From an uncultured Clostridia bacterium (GTDB lineage Bacteria > Bacillota > Clostridia > Oscillospirales > Ruminococcaceae): 32,706 nucleotides of DNA. This document shows, piece by piece, positions 25,826 through 32,682 of the stretch. The DNA is taken from assembly GCA_944382875.1 (NCBI GenBank), contig CALWNQ010000024.1, positions 1-32,706 of the forward strand, read 5' to 3'. The position numbers and the translations under genes were made by a program. The first letter of the stretch is position 1; each line of letters opens with the position of its first letter. The notes beneath the pieces are model-generated. The model was not told the origin of the DNA and did not search any database. It was given only the letters and a program-made list of their open reading frames with translations.

Positions 25826-27157
25826 ATGCAGGAATTTTTCCACTCGGTGACGCTCGACCGGGACAAATGCATGGGGTGCATCAACTGCATCAAGCGCTGT
25901 CCGACCGAGGCGATCCGGGTGCGCAACAAAAAAGCTTACATCATCAAGGAACGCTGCATTGACTGCGGCGAATGTATCCGGGTCTGTCCCCATCACGCAA
26001 AGCGCGCCATTTATGACAGCCTGGATGTAGTAAACCAGTTTGAATATGTGATTGCATTGCCGGCGCCTTCGTTTATGGCGCAGTTCAACAATCTGGAGGA
26101 TGTGGATATCGTCTTAAACGCGCTGCTCGATTTTGGGTTCCACGAGGTGTATGAGGTGGCAAAGGCGGCGGAGATTGTTTCGGCGGCAACCCGGATTCTG
26201 ATGAAAGAGGGGAATCTGCCACGGCCGGTTATCAGCTCGGCCTGTCCGGCGGTGACAAGGCTCATCCGGGTGCGTTTTCCGGGGCTAATCGACCATATTC
26301 TGCCGCTGCTTGCTCCGGTGGAGGTGGCGGCCCGGATTTCTAAACGGGAAGCAGCCAAAAAAACAGGACTGCCGCCCGAAAAGATTGGCACCGTCTTTAT
26401 TTCTCCCTGTCCGGCAAAGGTGACCGCCACCAAAATGCCGCTGGGAACCGAAAAGAGCGCGGTGGACGCCGTGATCGCTGTGAGCGAGATTTATCCAAAG
26501 CTCGTATCGGTGATGAAGGATACGGCGGCCCATCCGATGCAGCCGCTGACCGAAGCGGGAAAAATCGGCCTTTCGTGGGGGAGCAGCAGCGGGGAATGTT
26601 CCGGTATTTTAAACGACAACTATCTGGCGGCAGACGGCATTGAGAATGTCATCCGGGTTTTGGAGGACTTGGAGGACGAGAAATTCCGGGATGTGGATTT
26701 TATCGAGCTGAACGCCTGCTCCGGCGGCTGTGTGGGCGGCGTTTTGAATGTGGAGAACCCTTATGTCGCCAAAACCAAGCTCTACCGCATCCGCAAGCAC
26801 CTTCCGGTCAGTTTGAATCACATTGATGCCGTATCTTCCGAGATGATGTGGGATACGCCGCTCGAATATGTGCCGGTGCTCAAGCTTGACGAGGATGTCT
26901 GGACGGCAATGGAGAAGATGGCCAAGGTGGACGAAATCTGCGCGACGCTCGAAGGGCTCGACTGTGGTTCCTGCGGGGCGCCGTCCTGCCGGGCGTTGGC
27001 CGAGGATGTGGTGCGGGGGCTTGCTTCGGCGGACGACTGCATCTTCCGGTATAAGAGCAATATTACCCATCTTCTGGACGATCTGCATAAACTGGAAAAC
27101 TATATTCCCGCGCCGTTCCGTCCCGAAACTGGCGAAGAGGAAAAGAAGGAGGAGTGA
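25826..27157 (+). CDS. Putative sensory [FeFe]-hydrogenase-like protein (HydS/group D-like)
   Basis: This 443-residue protein has two N-terminal [4Fe-4S] clusters (CMGCINCIKRCP at 15-26, CIDCGECIRVCP at 44-55), an H-cluster domain (about 75-330) and a C-terminal Fe-S motif, CGSCGAPSCRALAEDVVRG with C405. H-cluster motifs are kept but altered. TSCCPxW reads SSACPAV, so the proton-transfer Cys is A139 while ligand C140 remains. MPC reads SPC, with the Met replaced by S193, C195 kept and K198 kept. The last motif keeps C298 and C302 (NACSGGCVGG). These two replacements match what I recall for the Thermoanaerobacter mathranii group D protein, proposed to be a sensor with low turnover. There is no PAS domain. 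ATG 25826 follows GGAGG. It lies between DRTGG, kinase-type and phosphatase-type genes, which supports a regulatory role. Confidence 0.85.
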   Translation: MQEFFHSVTLDRDKCMGCINCIKRCPTEAIRVRNKKAYIIKERCIDCGECIRVCPHHAKRAIYDSLDVVNQFEYVIALPAPSFMAQFNNLEDVDIVLNALLDFGFHEVYEVAKAAEIVSAATRILMKEGNLPRPVISSACPAVTRLIRVRFPGLIDHILPLLAPVEVAARISKREAAKKTGLPPEKIGTVFISPCPAKVTATKMPLGTEKSAVDAVIAVSEIYPKLVSVMKDTAAHPMQPLTEAGKIGLSWGSSSGECSGILNDNYLAADGIENVIRVLEDLEDEKFRDVDFIELNACSGGCVGGVLNVENPYVAKTKLYRIRKHLPVSLNHIDAVSSEMMWDTPLEYVPVLKLDEDVWTAMEKMAKVDEICATLEGLDCGSCGAPSCRALAEDVVRGLASADDCIFRYKSNITHLLDDLHKLENYIPAPFRPETGEEEKKEE

Positions 27158-27159
27158 GC

Positions 27160-27498
27160 ATGACACCGCTTGCATTTGCGGAGAAATACGGATTCCATAT
27201 TGTGGTGGAAGGAGCCGGTGGCTGCCGGGATATTGAGGGGGCGTACTGCTGCGACCTGCTCAGCATGGTGATGGGCCGGGCAAAGGAAAATGACGCCTTT
27301 GTCACCGTAATGGCCAACATCAACACCATTGCGGTGGCGGTGCTTGCCGATGTGGCCTGTGTCATTCTGTGCGAGGGGATCCATTTTGACGACGCCTGTA
27401 TTGCCCGGGCGGAGCAGCAGGAGGTGTGCGTCCTTGAAACAGAGGAATCCAGCTTTGCGGTGGCGCTCAAACTGGGGAAGGAGCTGGGGCTGTGTTAG
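27160..27498 (+). CDS. DRTGG-domain-like protein (second copy)
   Basis: This 112-residue protein starts at ATG 27160 (MTPLAFAEKYGFHIVVEG), seven bases after AAGGAGG and two bases after the hydrogenase-like stop codon. The segment GAYCCDLLSMVMGRAKENDAFVTVMANINTIAVAVLADVACVILCEG and the ending ARAEQQEVCVLETEESSFAVALKLG parallel the first DRTGG protein: secretion-free, one domain, alternating strand and helix. Similar proteins are often annotated as HPr-kinase-like or DRTGG proteins, but no kinase motif is present. Its end overlaps the PHP gene start. Confidence 0.75.
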   Translation: MTPLAFAEKYGFHIVVEGAGGCRDIEGAYCCDLLSMVMGRAKENDAFVTVMANINTIAVAVLADVACVILCEGIHFDDACIARAEQQEVCVLETEESSFAVALKLGKELGLC

Positions 27499-28208
27499 TG
27501 CCCTATGACTTCCACATCCATTCCTGCCTCTCTCCCTGCGGGGAGGAAGAGATGACGCCGAATAATATCGTGGGAATGGCGCAGATTCTGGGCCTTTCGG
27601 CCATTGCGGTGGCCGACCACAACACGGCAAGGCAGCTTCCCGCTGTCAGCAGACTGGCGGAGGAAGCGGGGATTCTGCTCATTCCGGCCATCGAGGTGAC
27701 AACGGCGGAGGAAGCGCATGTTCTTTCCCTGTTTCCCAGTGTGGAAGCTGCTATGGAAATGGGAGAAGAGCTGTATGCTGCGTTGCCTCCCATTCGGAAC
27801 AAGCCCGATATTTTTGGGTATCAGCGGATTTTAGACGAAAACGACCAGCAGACCGGAGAACTGGAAAAACTGCTCATCAACGCGGTTTCTTTTTCGATTG
27901 ACACGGTGTTTGAGAAGGTGCGTGCCTGCGGCGGCGTTCCGGTTCCCGCCCACATCGATAAGTCTGCCTATTCGGTGATTTCCAGTTTGGGCATCATCCC
28001 GCCGGAGCTGGATGTAAAGACGGTGGAGATCAGTCCCGGTGGTATCGACCGGGGATTTGCGCCGCCGGATGGAGAACATTATTTTGCGATCACCGATTCG
28101 GACGCTCACGACCTGGAAACAATGTCCGGGCATGAGCCGCGCGCTTTGGAGCTGGAAGAACTGTCGGTGGAAGCGGTTTTGCGGAAATTCCGGGAGGGAC
28201 TTACATGA
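27492..28208 (+). CDS. PHP-domain metal-dependent phosphoesterase
   Basis: This 238-residue PHP-family enzyme would hydrolyse phosphate mono- or diesters with a metal cluster. Metal ligands are visible in order: DFHIHSCLSPCG (H8, H10), AVADHN (D42, H43), AIEVTTAEEAH (E68, H76), PAHIDKS, and DSDAHDLE near the C-terminus. The start is GTG 27492, or GTG 27498 six bases on; either overlaps the DRTGG stop. The length suits the stand-alone PHP group that includes nucleotide and protein-tyrosine phosphatases. Substrate unknown. Within this cluster it could reverse a phosphorylation made by the ATPases. It overlaps the next gene by four bases (ATGA). Confidence 0.88.
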   Translation: MLVPYDFHIHSCLSPCGEEEMTPNNIVGMAQILGLSAIAVADHNTARQLPAVSRLAEEAGILLIPAIEVTTAEEAHVLSLFPSVEAAMEMGEELYAALPPIRNKPDIFGYQRILDENDQQTGELEKLLINAVSFSIDTVFEKVRACGGVPVPAHIDKSAYSVISSLGIIPPELDVKTVEISPGGIDRGFAPPDGEHYFAITDSDAHDLETMSGHEPRALELEELSVEAVLRKFREGLT

Positions 28209-28774
28209 CACAATTATTTTTTGTGCGCCACGCGGAGCCACAGCATTCCTGGAAGGATGACAGGACGCGGCCTTTGACCGATGAAGGGATGCGGGATACC
28301 GACCGGGTGCTGGAATTTTTCCGGGATATCAAGCCGGATGCGGTGTACAGCAGCCCTTACAAGCGAAGTGTGGATACGATCCAATCTGCGGCGGAATATT
28401 GGAAGAAAGAGATTCAAACCGATGAAAGGCTGCGGGAACGCGAATCCGGGATTGGCGGAGCAGGACGCGAGATGATTGCAAAACGGTGGGCGGATTTTGA
28501 CTGGCATGAAACCGGCGGCGAGTCGATCCGGATGGTACAGGAGCGCAACATTGCCGCCGTTTGGGACATTTTGGAGCAGAATCCGGGGAAAACGGTGATG
28601 ATCGGTACCCATGGAACCGCTTTGAGCAGTATTGTCAACTACTTTGAGCCGGATTTTGGATGTGCGGATTTCTTCCGGATAATGGGTTGGATGCCGTATA
28701 TTCTGGAACTGGATTTTGAAGGGAAGACCTATTTGGGGAAAAAGGAGCATCTGTTTGTTCCGAAAGTAATTTGA
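28205..28774 (+). CDS. Histidine phosphatase family protein
   Basis: This 189-residue protein belongs to the phosphoglycerate mutase-like histidine phosphatases. The catalytic motif is LFFVRHAEPQHS (RHxE-type, H9), with partner segments AVYSSPYKRSVDTIQ, RERESGIGG and the second histidine in MIGTHGTALSS. It is intracellular, with no signal peptide. Possible substrates are phosphosugars, nucleotides or phosphoproteins; the sequence does not decide. It overlaps the PHP gene by an ATGA and is the last member of the overlapping cluster that starts at 24483. Confidence 0.9.
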   Translation: MTQLFFVRHAEPQHSWKDDRTRPLTDEGMRDTDRVLEFFRDIKPDAVYSSPYKRSVDTIQSAAEYWKKEIQTDERLRERESGIGGAGREMIAKRWADFDWHETGGESIRMVQERNIAAVWDILEQNPGKTVMIGTHGTALSSIVNYFEPDFGCADFFRIMGWMPYILELDFEGKTYLGKKEHLFVPKVI

Positions 28775-28818
28775 GTGAGCGGGCAGAATATCTGTCCGAT
28801 TGGAAAGGAGCGATTGCA

Positions 28819-31800
28819 ATGAATCCGAGAATGGAGTTTCACACAGTGCCGGAATGGCAGAGCCGGGAGGTGACTTCTGTCAATCGTGTGCCCGCGCACA
28901 CAAAATGGGAAGCCTATCTTTCCGCGGAGGAAGCCGCTGCCGGACAGCCGTCTTCGGCCAAAATTTCACTGAACGGAATATGGAAGTTCCGGCTGCTCGA
29001 TTGTCCGGAACAGGCCGGTGATTTTTACCGCACCGACGCGTCGGAGGAGGGCTTTTCCGACATTTTGGTGCCCGGCAGCTGGGAGGTGCAGGGCTTTGGC
29101 AAGCCGATTTACACCAATTATTTCTATCCCTGGGATTACAATTCCCGGGAAGCCTGTATGCTCCGTCCTGCGGCGCAGTACGGCAAGCAGGTTCCCAATC
29201 CGCCCTTTGTCCCGCGTGAGAATCCCACCGGCTGTTACCGCACTGCGTTTGATTTGCCGGAGGATTTTGCCGGGAAAGACGTGTTCCTGCGCTTTGACGG
29301 GGTGGAAACAGCTTATTACCTTTGGGTAAACGGCCAACCGGCCGGTTACGCCGAGGACAGCAAGCTCCCCTCGGAGTTTGACGTTACCGCTTTGGTCAAA
29401 CCGGGGCGGAATCAGCTCGCCTTACAGGTGATGCGCTTTTCCAAGAGCAGCTATCTGGAGGACCAGGACTACTGGCACCTTTCGGGAATCCACCGCAATG
29501 TCTGGCTGATTGCCAAGCCGAAAAAGCGGATCGAGGATTACAAAATCGAAGCGATGCCGGACCTTTTGGGCAACGGCACTGTCCGGGCGGACATCCGGAT
29601 CAACCGCTTTGAAGATTTTGCCGACTGCCGGGTGAGGCTTTCCCTCTATGACGCGGACGGAGCGCTTTTGGCGGAAGATGAGGGGGATATTTCGCCTGAA
29701 GCTGGTTTTCGGCAGGATTTGTACCCAACTGCCAATTCCGGTCATGTGGAGCTGCGGCTTCCGGCGGTGCAGCTCTGGTCGCCGGAACAGCCAACCCTTT
29801 ACCGGGCGGTCGTCAGCCTTTTGTCGCCGGACGGAACCGGTCTGGACTGGGAAGGCTGCGATATTGGCTTTAAAAAGGTGGAGATTCGCGACGGGGTTGT
29901 TTTGCTTAACGGACAGCGTTTAATTGTCCGGGGTGTCAACCGCCACGATTTCTGCTGGAAAGGCGGACGCACCGTTTCGCGAGAGCATATGATCGAGGAA
30001 ATCCGCCAGATGAAGCGGATGAACATCAACGCGGTGCGGACCTGTCACTATCCCGACTGCCCTGAATGGTACGACCTCTGCGACGAGCTGGGGATTCTGC
30101 TGGTCTGCGAGTGCGATCTGGAAACTCACGGTGTTTCCGGCGCGCTGAGCCACGATCCGGCATGGGCTTTGCAGTATCTCGACCGCGGCGTGCGGATGGT
30201 CCTCTTTTACAAGAATCACCCGTCCATCTTCTCCTGGTCGCTCGGCAACGAGAGCGGCACCGGCCCCAACCATGCGGCAATGGCCGGATTTATCCGGGAA
30301 TACGACAAAACGCGGCTCTGCCAGTATGAAGCGGGTGAGCCGGGCAAAAATATTTCGGATGTCCGGGGAAATATGTACGCTTCGATTCCGCAGATTTTGC
30401 AAATGCTGGCCGATCCTAATGACGACCGGCCGATCATCCTGGTGGAATATCTCTACCAGATTTCCAACAGCGGCGGCGGAATGGACAAATTCCGGGCGAT
30501 GACTGAGCGGTATCCGCGTTTTCAGGGCGGCTTTATCTGGGACTGGCAGGACAAGGCGCTTTGCAAACAAACGGCGGATGGAAAGGATTATTTTGCCTAT
30601 GGCGGAGATTTTGGCGAACCGGTAGTGGACTGGGAGCAGCCGCCCTATATGACCAACAACGGCATTGTGCAGGCGGACCTGCGCTGGAAACCGGTGGCCT
30701 TTGAGGTGAAAGAGGGTTACGCGCCCGTCTGGTTTGAAAAGCCGACCAGTTTTTCCGCTTGGGAAACAGTGGCGTCGGAGGAAGTCTTCCTTCTCAAAAA
30801 CCGCACCATGACCGAATGGGGCCGCGATTTCCGCTGTGAGGCAGTCCTCCGGGAAAACGGCGCGGAAGTCGCCCGGTGGGAGCAGGAACTCCCCGATTTG
30901 CCGCCCATGTCCCAAAAAATGGTGACGGTGAAAATTCCTTATAGTAAAAAAGCGGACTGCGAATACTATTTGGAATTTATTCTCCTTCGAAAAACGAAAC
31001 AATGGTATGCGGAACAGGGAGAAACAGTGGGTGTCTGCCAGTTTGAACTGGCGGGAGGACTGTACACATCGGAGCGGATGGCTCCATCCGGCTGTCCCGT
31101 TGCATTGGAAGAAACCGATGCGTTGTTCCTGGTGAAATCGGCGGGATTTACGGCAGCTTTCTCCAAAAAGACCGGCGGCCTGGTTTCCCTCAAACAGAAC
31201 GGCGTAGAATATCTGGCAGGGGAGCTGCGGCTCTGTGTTGACCGGCCGCGGAGCGGGCTGGATGTTCGGAGCGGCTGGGGATGGAAGGATATTCTGGCAA
31301 AGCTGGACGGGATGGAACCGCATGCTGGGGAAGCGGCTGTTCTGTGCGGAAAAGACCGGGTGCGGCTGGATTTCCCGTGGCAAATGACCAGTAAGACAGG
31401 CGTCCCTGCGGAAGGAACGCTCTGTTATACGGTGCGGGATGGCGCTGTGGAAACGGAATTTACCATCCGGCTGCCGGAATCCTTCCCATTGATTTCTCGG
31501 GCTGGCATCGAGCTGGTGCTGGCTCCCGGATTTGAGGAGATCCGTTCATATAGCCGGGGGCCGATGGAGTCCTATTGTGACCGGAAGCTTTGTTCCGGGC
31601 TGCAGGTTTGGGATTCCACCGTTTCGGATCAGCACTTTCCGTTCAGTCCTCCCTCGGAGTGCGGCGGACACGAAGACGCGCGCTGGCTGCTTGTGAAAAA
31701 TCAGGCGGGGCACAGCCTTTATGTAACAGCAGATCGGCCGTTCCACTTTGATATCCGGCATTACGCAAATCCGGATTATGAAGCGGCACATGATCATGAG

Positions 31801-31953
31801 CTGCCCGAACGAGAGGAGAGTTGGCTTCATCTGGATGCCGTGCATGGCCCAATTGGCGGGGATATGGCTTGGAGTACCGGGATGGCGGAGGAATACCGCT
31901 TATCCGGCGGAACTTATTCTGCAAAGCTGCTGTTGGAGCTTTCTAAAAAATAA
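28819..31953 (+). CDS. lacZ: Beta-galactosidase, GH2 family (LacZ-type)
   Basis: This 1,044-residue GH2 enzyme cleaves terminal beta-galactosides and appears cytosolic. Domains follow the LacZ order: N-terminal sugar-binding domain (GIWKFRLLDCPEQAGDFY, then YYLWVNGQPAGYAEDSKLPSEFDV), jelly-roll and immunoglobulin-like domain, TIM barrel with VRTCHYPDCPEWYDLCDELG and ECDLETHGV, and the C-terminal beta-sandwich (small chain fold). The acid/base is E478 in WSLGNESGTGPNH and the nucleophile E543 in ILVEYLYQISNSGGG. The latter context differs from the common CEYAHAMGNS but keeps the Glu. ATG 28819 follows AAAGGAG by eight bases. It lies 44 bases after the phosphatase gene with no promoter I can see, so it may be read from upstream. 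Confidence 0.95.
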   Translation: MNPRMEFHTVPEWQSREVTSVNRVPAHTKWEAYLSAEEAAAGQPSSAKISLNGIWKFRLLDCPEQAGDFYRTDASEEGFSDILVPGSWEVQGFGKPIYTNYFYPWDYNSREACMLRPAAQYGKQVPNPPFVPRENPTGCYRTAFDLPEDFAGKDVFLRFDGVETAYYLWVNGQPAGYAEDSKLPSEFDVTALVKPGRNQLALQVMRFSKSSYLEDQDYWHLSGIHRNVWLIAKPKKRIEDYKIEAMPDLLGNGTVRADIRINRFEDFADCRVRLSLYDADGALLAEDEGDISPEAGFRQDLYPTANSGHVELRLPAVQLWSPEQPTLYRAVVSLLSPDGTGLDWEGCDIGFKKVEIRDGVVLLNGQRLIVRGVNRHDFCWKGGRTVSREHMIEEIRQMKRMNINAVRTCHYPDCPEWYDLCDELGILLVCECDLETHGVSGALSHDPAWALQYLDRGVRMVLFYKNHPSIFSWSLGNESGTGPNHAAMAGFIREYDKTRLCQYEAGEPGKNISDVRGNMYASIPQILQMLADPNDDRPIILVEYLYQISNSGGGMDKFRAMTERYPRFQGGFIWDWQDKALCKQTADGKDYFAYGGDFGEPVVDWEQPPYMTNNGIVQADLRWKPVAFEVKEGYAPVWFEKPTSFSAWETVASEEVFLLKNRTMTEWGRDFRCEAVLRENGAEVARWEQELPDLPPMSQKMVTVKIPYSKKADCEYYLEFILLRKTKQWYAEQGETVGVCQFELAGGLYTSERMAPSGCPVALEETDALFLVKSAGFTAAFSKKTGGLVSLKQNGVEYLAGELRLCVDRPRSGLDVRSGWGWKDILAKLDGMEPHAGEAAVLCGKDRVRLDFPWQMTSKTGVPAEGTLCYTVRDGAVETEFTIRLPESFPLISRAGIELVLAPGFEEIRSYSRGPMESYCDRKLCSGLQVWDSTVSDQHFPFSPPSECGGHEDARWLLVKNQAGHSLYVTADRPFHFDIRHYANPDYEAAHDHELPEREESWLHLDAVHGPIGGDMAWSTGMAEEYRLSGGTYSAKLLLELSKK

Positions 31954-31977
31954 AAATAAAAAAAGCGAGAAAAAGGG

Positions 31978-32006
31978 TTGACAAATAACTCTATATATGA
32001 TATAAT
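31978..32006 (+). promoter_or_regulatory. Consensus promoter of tRNA-Arg
   Basis: A perfect TTGACA at 31978-31983 and a perfect TATAAT at 32001-32006 are separated by 17 bases, giving a strong promoter ahead of the tRNA-Arg gene. Confidence 0.95.
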
Positions 32007-32036
32007 CATTTACGTTGTCAACGGACAACGTAAATG
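32007..32036. repeat. 13-bp perfect inverted repeat at the tRNA-Arg transcription start
   Basis: CATTTACGTTGTC and GACAACGTAAATG form a perfect 13-bp inverted repeat with an AACG loop. It begins immediately after the -10 and ends two bases before tRNA-Arg. The start point should fall inside the left arm, so it could be an operator, a leader hairpin or a processing signal. Confidence 0.8.
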
Positions 32037-32037
32037 T

Positions 32038-32114
32038 GCGCTCGTAGCTCAGTTGGATAGAGTGTTTGACTACGAATCAAAAGGTCGCGGGTTCGAATCC
32101 CTCCGGGCGCGCCA
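32038..32114 (+). tRNA. tRNA-Arg(ACG)
   Basis: The acceptor arms GCGCTCG and CGGGCGC pair, followed by discriminator G and encoded CCA. The anticodon stem TTTGA/TCAAA encloses CTACGAA, giving anticodon ACG, which is edited to ICG and reads CGU, CGC and CGA. The T loop TTCGAAT is standard. The T stem GCGGG/CCCTC has one C-T mismatch at its second pair. Confidence 0.93.
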
Positions 32115-32120
32115 AAGAGA

Positions 32121-32158
32121 AGAGCCGCAGATCGCGGTATTTGCGGCTCGTTTCTTTC
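32121..32158 (+). terminator. Terminator after tRNA-Arg
   Basis: GAGCCGCA pairs with TGCGGCTC around a 12-base loop and is followed by GTTTCTTTC. It separates tRNA-Arg from the next tRNA promoter. Confidence 0.75.
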
Positions 32159-32172
32159 AAAAAAGAAAGTGC

Positions 32173-32201
32173 TTGACAATCCCACAAGTTTGTGGTATAA
32201 T
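32173..32201 (+). promoter_or_regulatory. Consensus promoter of the Pro-Thr-Tyr tRNA group
   Basis: A perfect TTGACA at 32173-32178 and a perfect TATAAT at 32196-32201 are 17 bases apart. The spacer contains the palindrome CCACAA-GT-TTGTGG at 32182-32195, which lies between the two promoter boxes and could be a repressor site. Confidence 0.93.
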
Positions 32202-32227
32202 AGTTGAGCTGTCATGAGGACTAACAC

Positions 32228-32304
32228 CGGGGCGTAGCTCAGTTTGGTAGAGTGCTTGGTTTGGGACCAAGATGCCGCAGGTTCGAGTCCTGTCGCCCCG
32301 ACCA
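32228..32304 (+). tRNA. tRNA-Pro(TGG)
   Basis: Acceptor arms CGGGGCG/CGCCCCG, discriminator A and encoded CCA. The anticodon stem CTTGG/CCAAG encloses TTTGGGA, giving TGG. The T arm GCAGG-TTCGAGT-CCTGT pairs fully with one G-T pair. Confidence 0.95.
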
Positions 32305-32326
32305 TTTGGGGCAGGGATAACCATTT

Positions 32327-32402
32327 GCTGGTGTAGCTCAGTTGGTAGAGCAGCTGATTTGTAATCAGCAGGTCGGGGGTTCGAGTCCGTCCACCAGCTC
32401 CA
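32327..32402 (+). tRNA. tRNA-Thr(TGT)
   Basis: Acceptor arms GCTGGTG/CACCAGC, discriminator T and encoded CCA. The anticodon stem GCTGA/TCAGC encloses TTTGTAA, giving TGT. The T stem GGGGG/CCGTC has a G-G mismatch at the third pair. Confidence 0.93.
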
Positions 32403-32420
32403 CTTTCTTTAATTGAATAT

Positions 32421-32506
32421 GGACGAGTTCCCGAGTGGCCAAAGGGGGCAGACTGTAAATCTGTTGCTTTTCAGCTTCGGTGGTCCGAATCCACCCTCGT
32501 CCACCA
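32421..32506 (+). tRNA. tRNA-Tyr(GTA)
   Basis: This class II tRNA has acceptor arms GGACGAG/CTCGTCC, discriminator A and encoded CCA. The anticodon stem CAGA/TCTG encloses CTGTAAA, giving GTA. A long variable arm contains a GCT/AGC stem. The T loop reads TCCGAAT, with C at position 55 where T is nearly universal. Confidence 0.92.
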
Positions 32507-32511
32507 ATGTT

Positions 32512-32549
32512 GAAAGGAGTCTATTTTTGTAAAAAGATAGACTTCTTTT
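32512..32549 (+). terminator. Terminator of the tRNA group
   Basis: GAAAGGAGTCTAT pairs with ATAGACTTCTTTT with one G-T pair, and the inner T5/A5 runs extend the stem. The 3' arm ends in four T residues. Confidence 0.85.
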
Positions 32550-32590
32550 GCATTTTCTGATAAAATATAAACGGAACTTTTTATATTAGT

Positions 32591-32617
32591 TTGGTTATAC
32601 CGCAAATGCGATATAAT
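32591..32617 (+). promoter_or_regulatory. Probable promoter of the last gene
   Basis: TTGGTT at 32591-32596 and a perfect TATAAT at 32612-32617 have a short 15-base spacer. CGCA-AA-TGCG forms a small palindrome within the spacer. The rest of 32550-32682 is AT-rich and shows nothing else I can support. Confidence 0.5.
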
Positions 32618-32682
32618 AGATAATTTTATTGAAAGATTAACTATTAAAAGTCAAGCCCTAAAAATGAGTGGTGGTGAAACAG

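Noticed and set aside
31978-32305. Short proteins readable across the tRNAs, such as the AQLDRVFDYESKGRGFESL and GATGLEPAAS types
   Set aside because: These are the familiar false proteins produced by translating tRNA genes.
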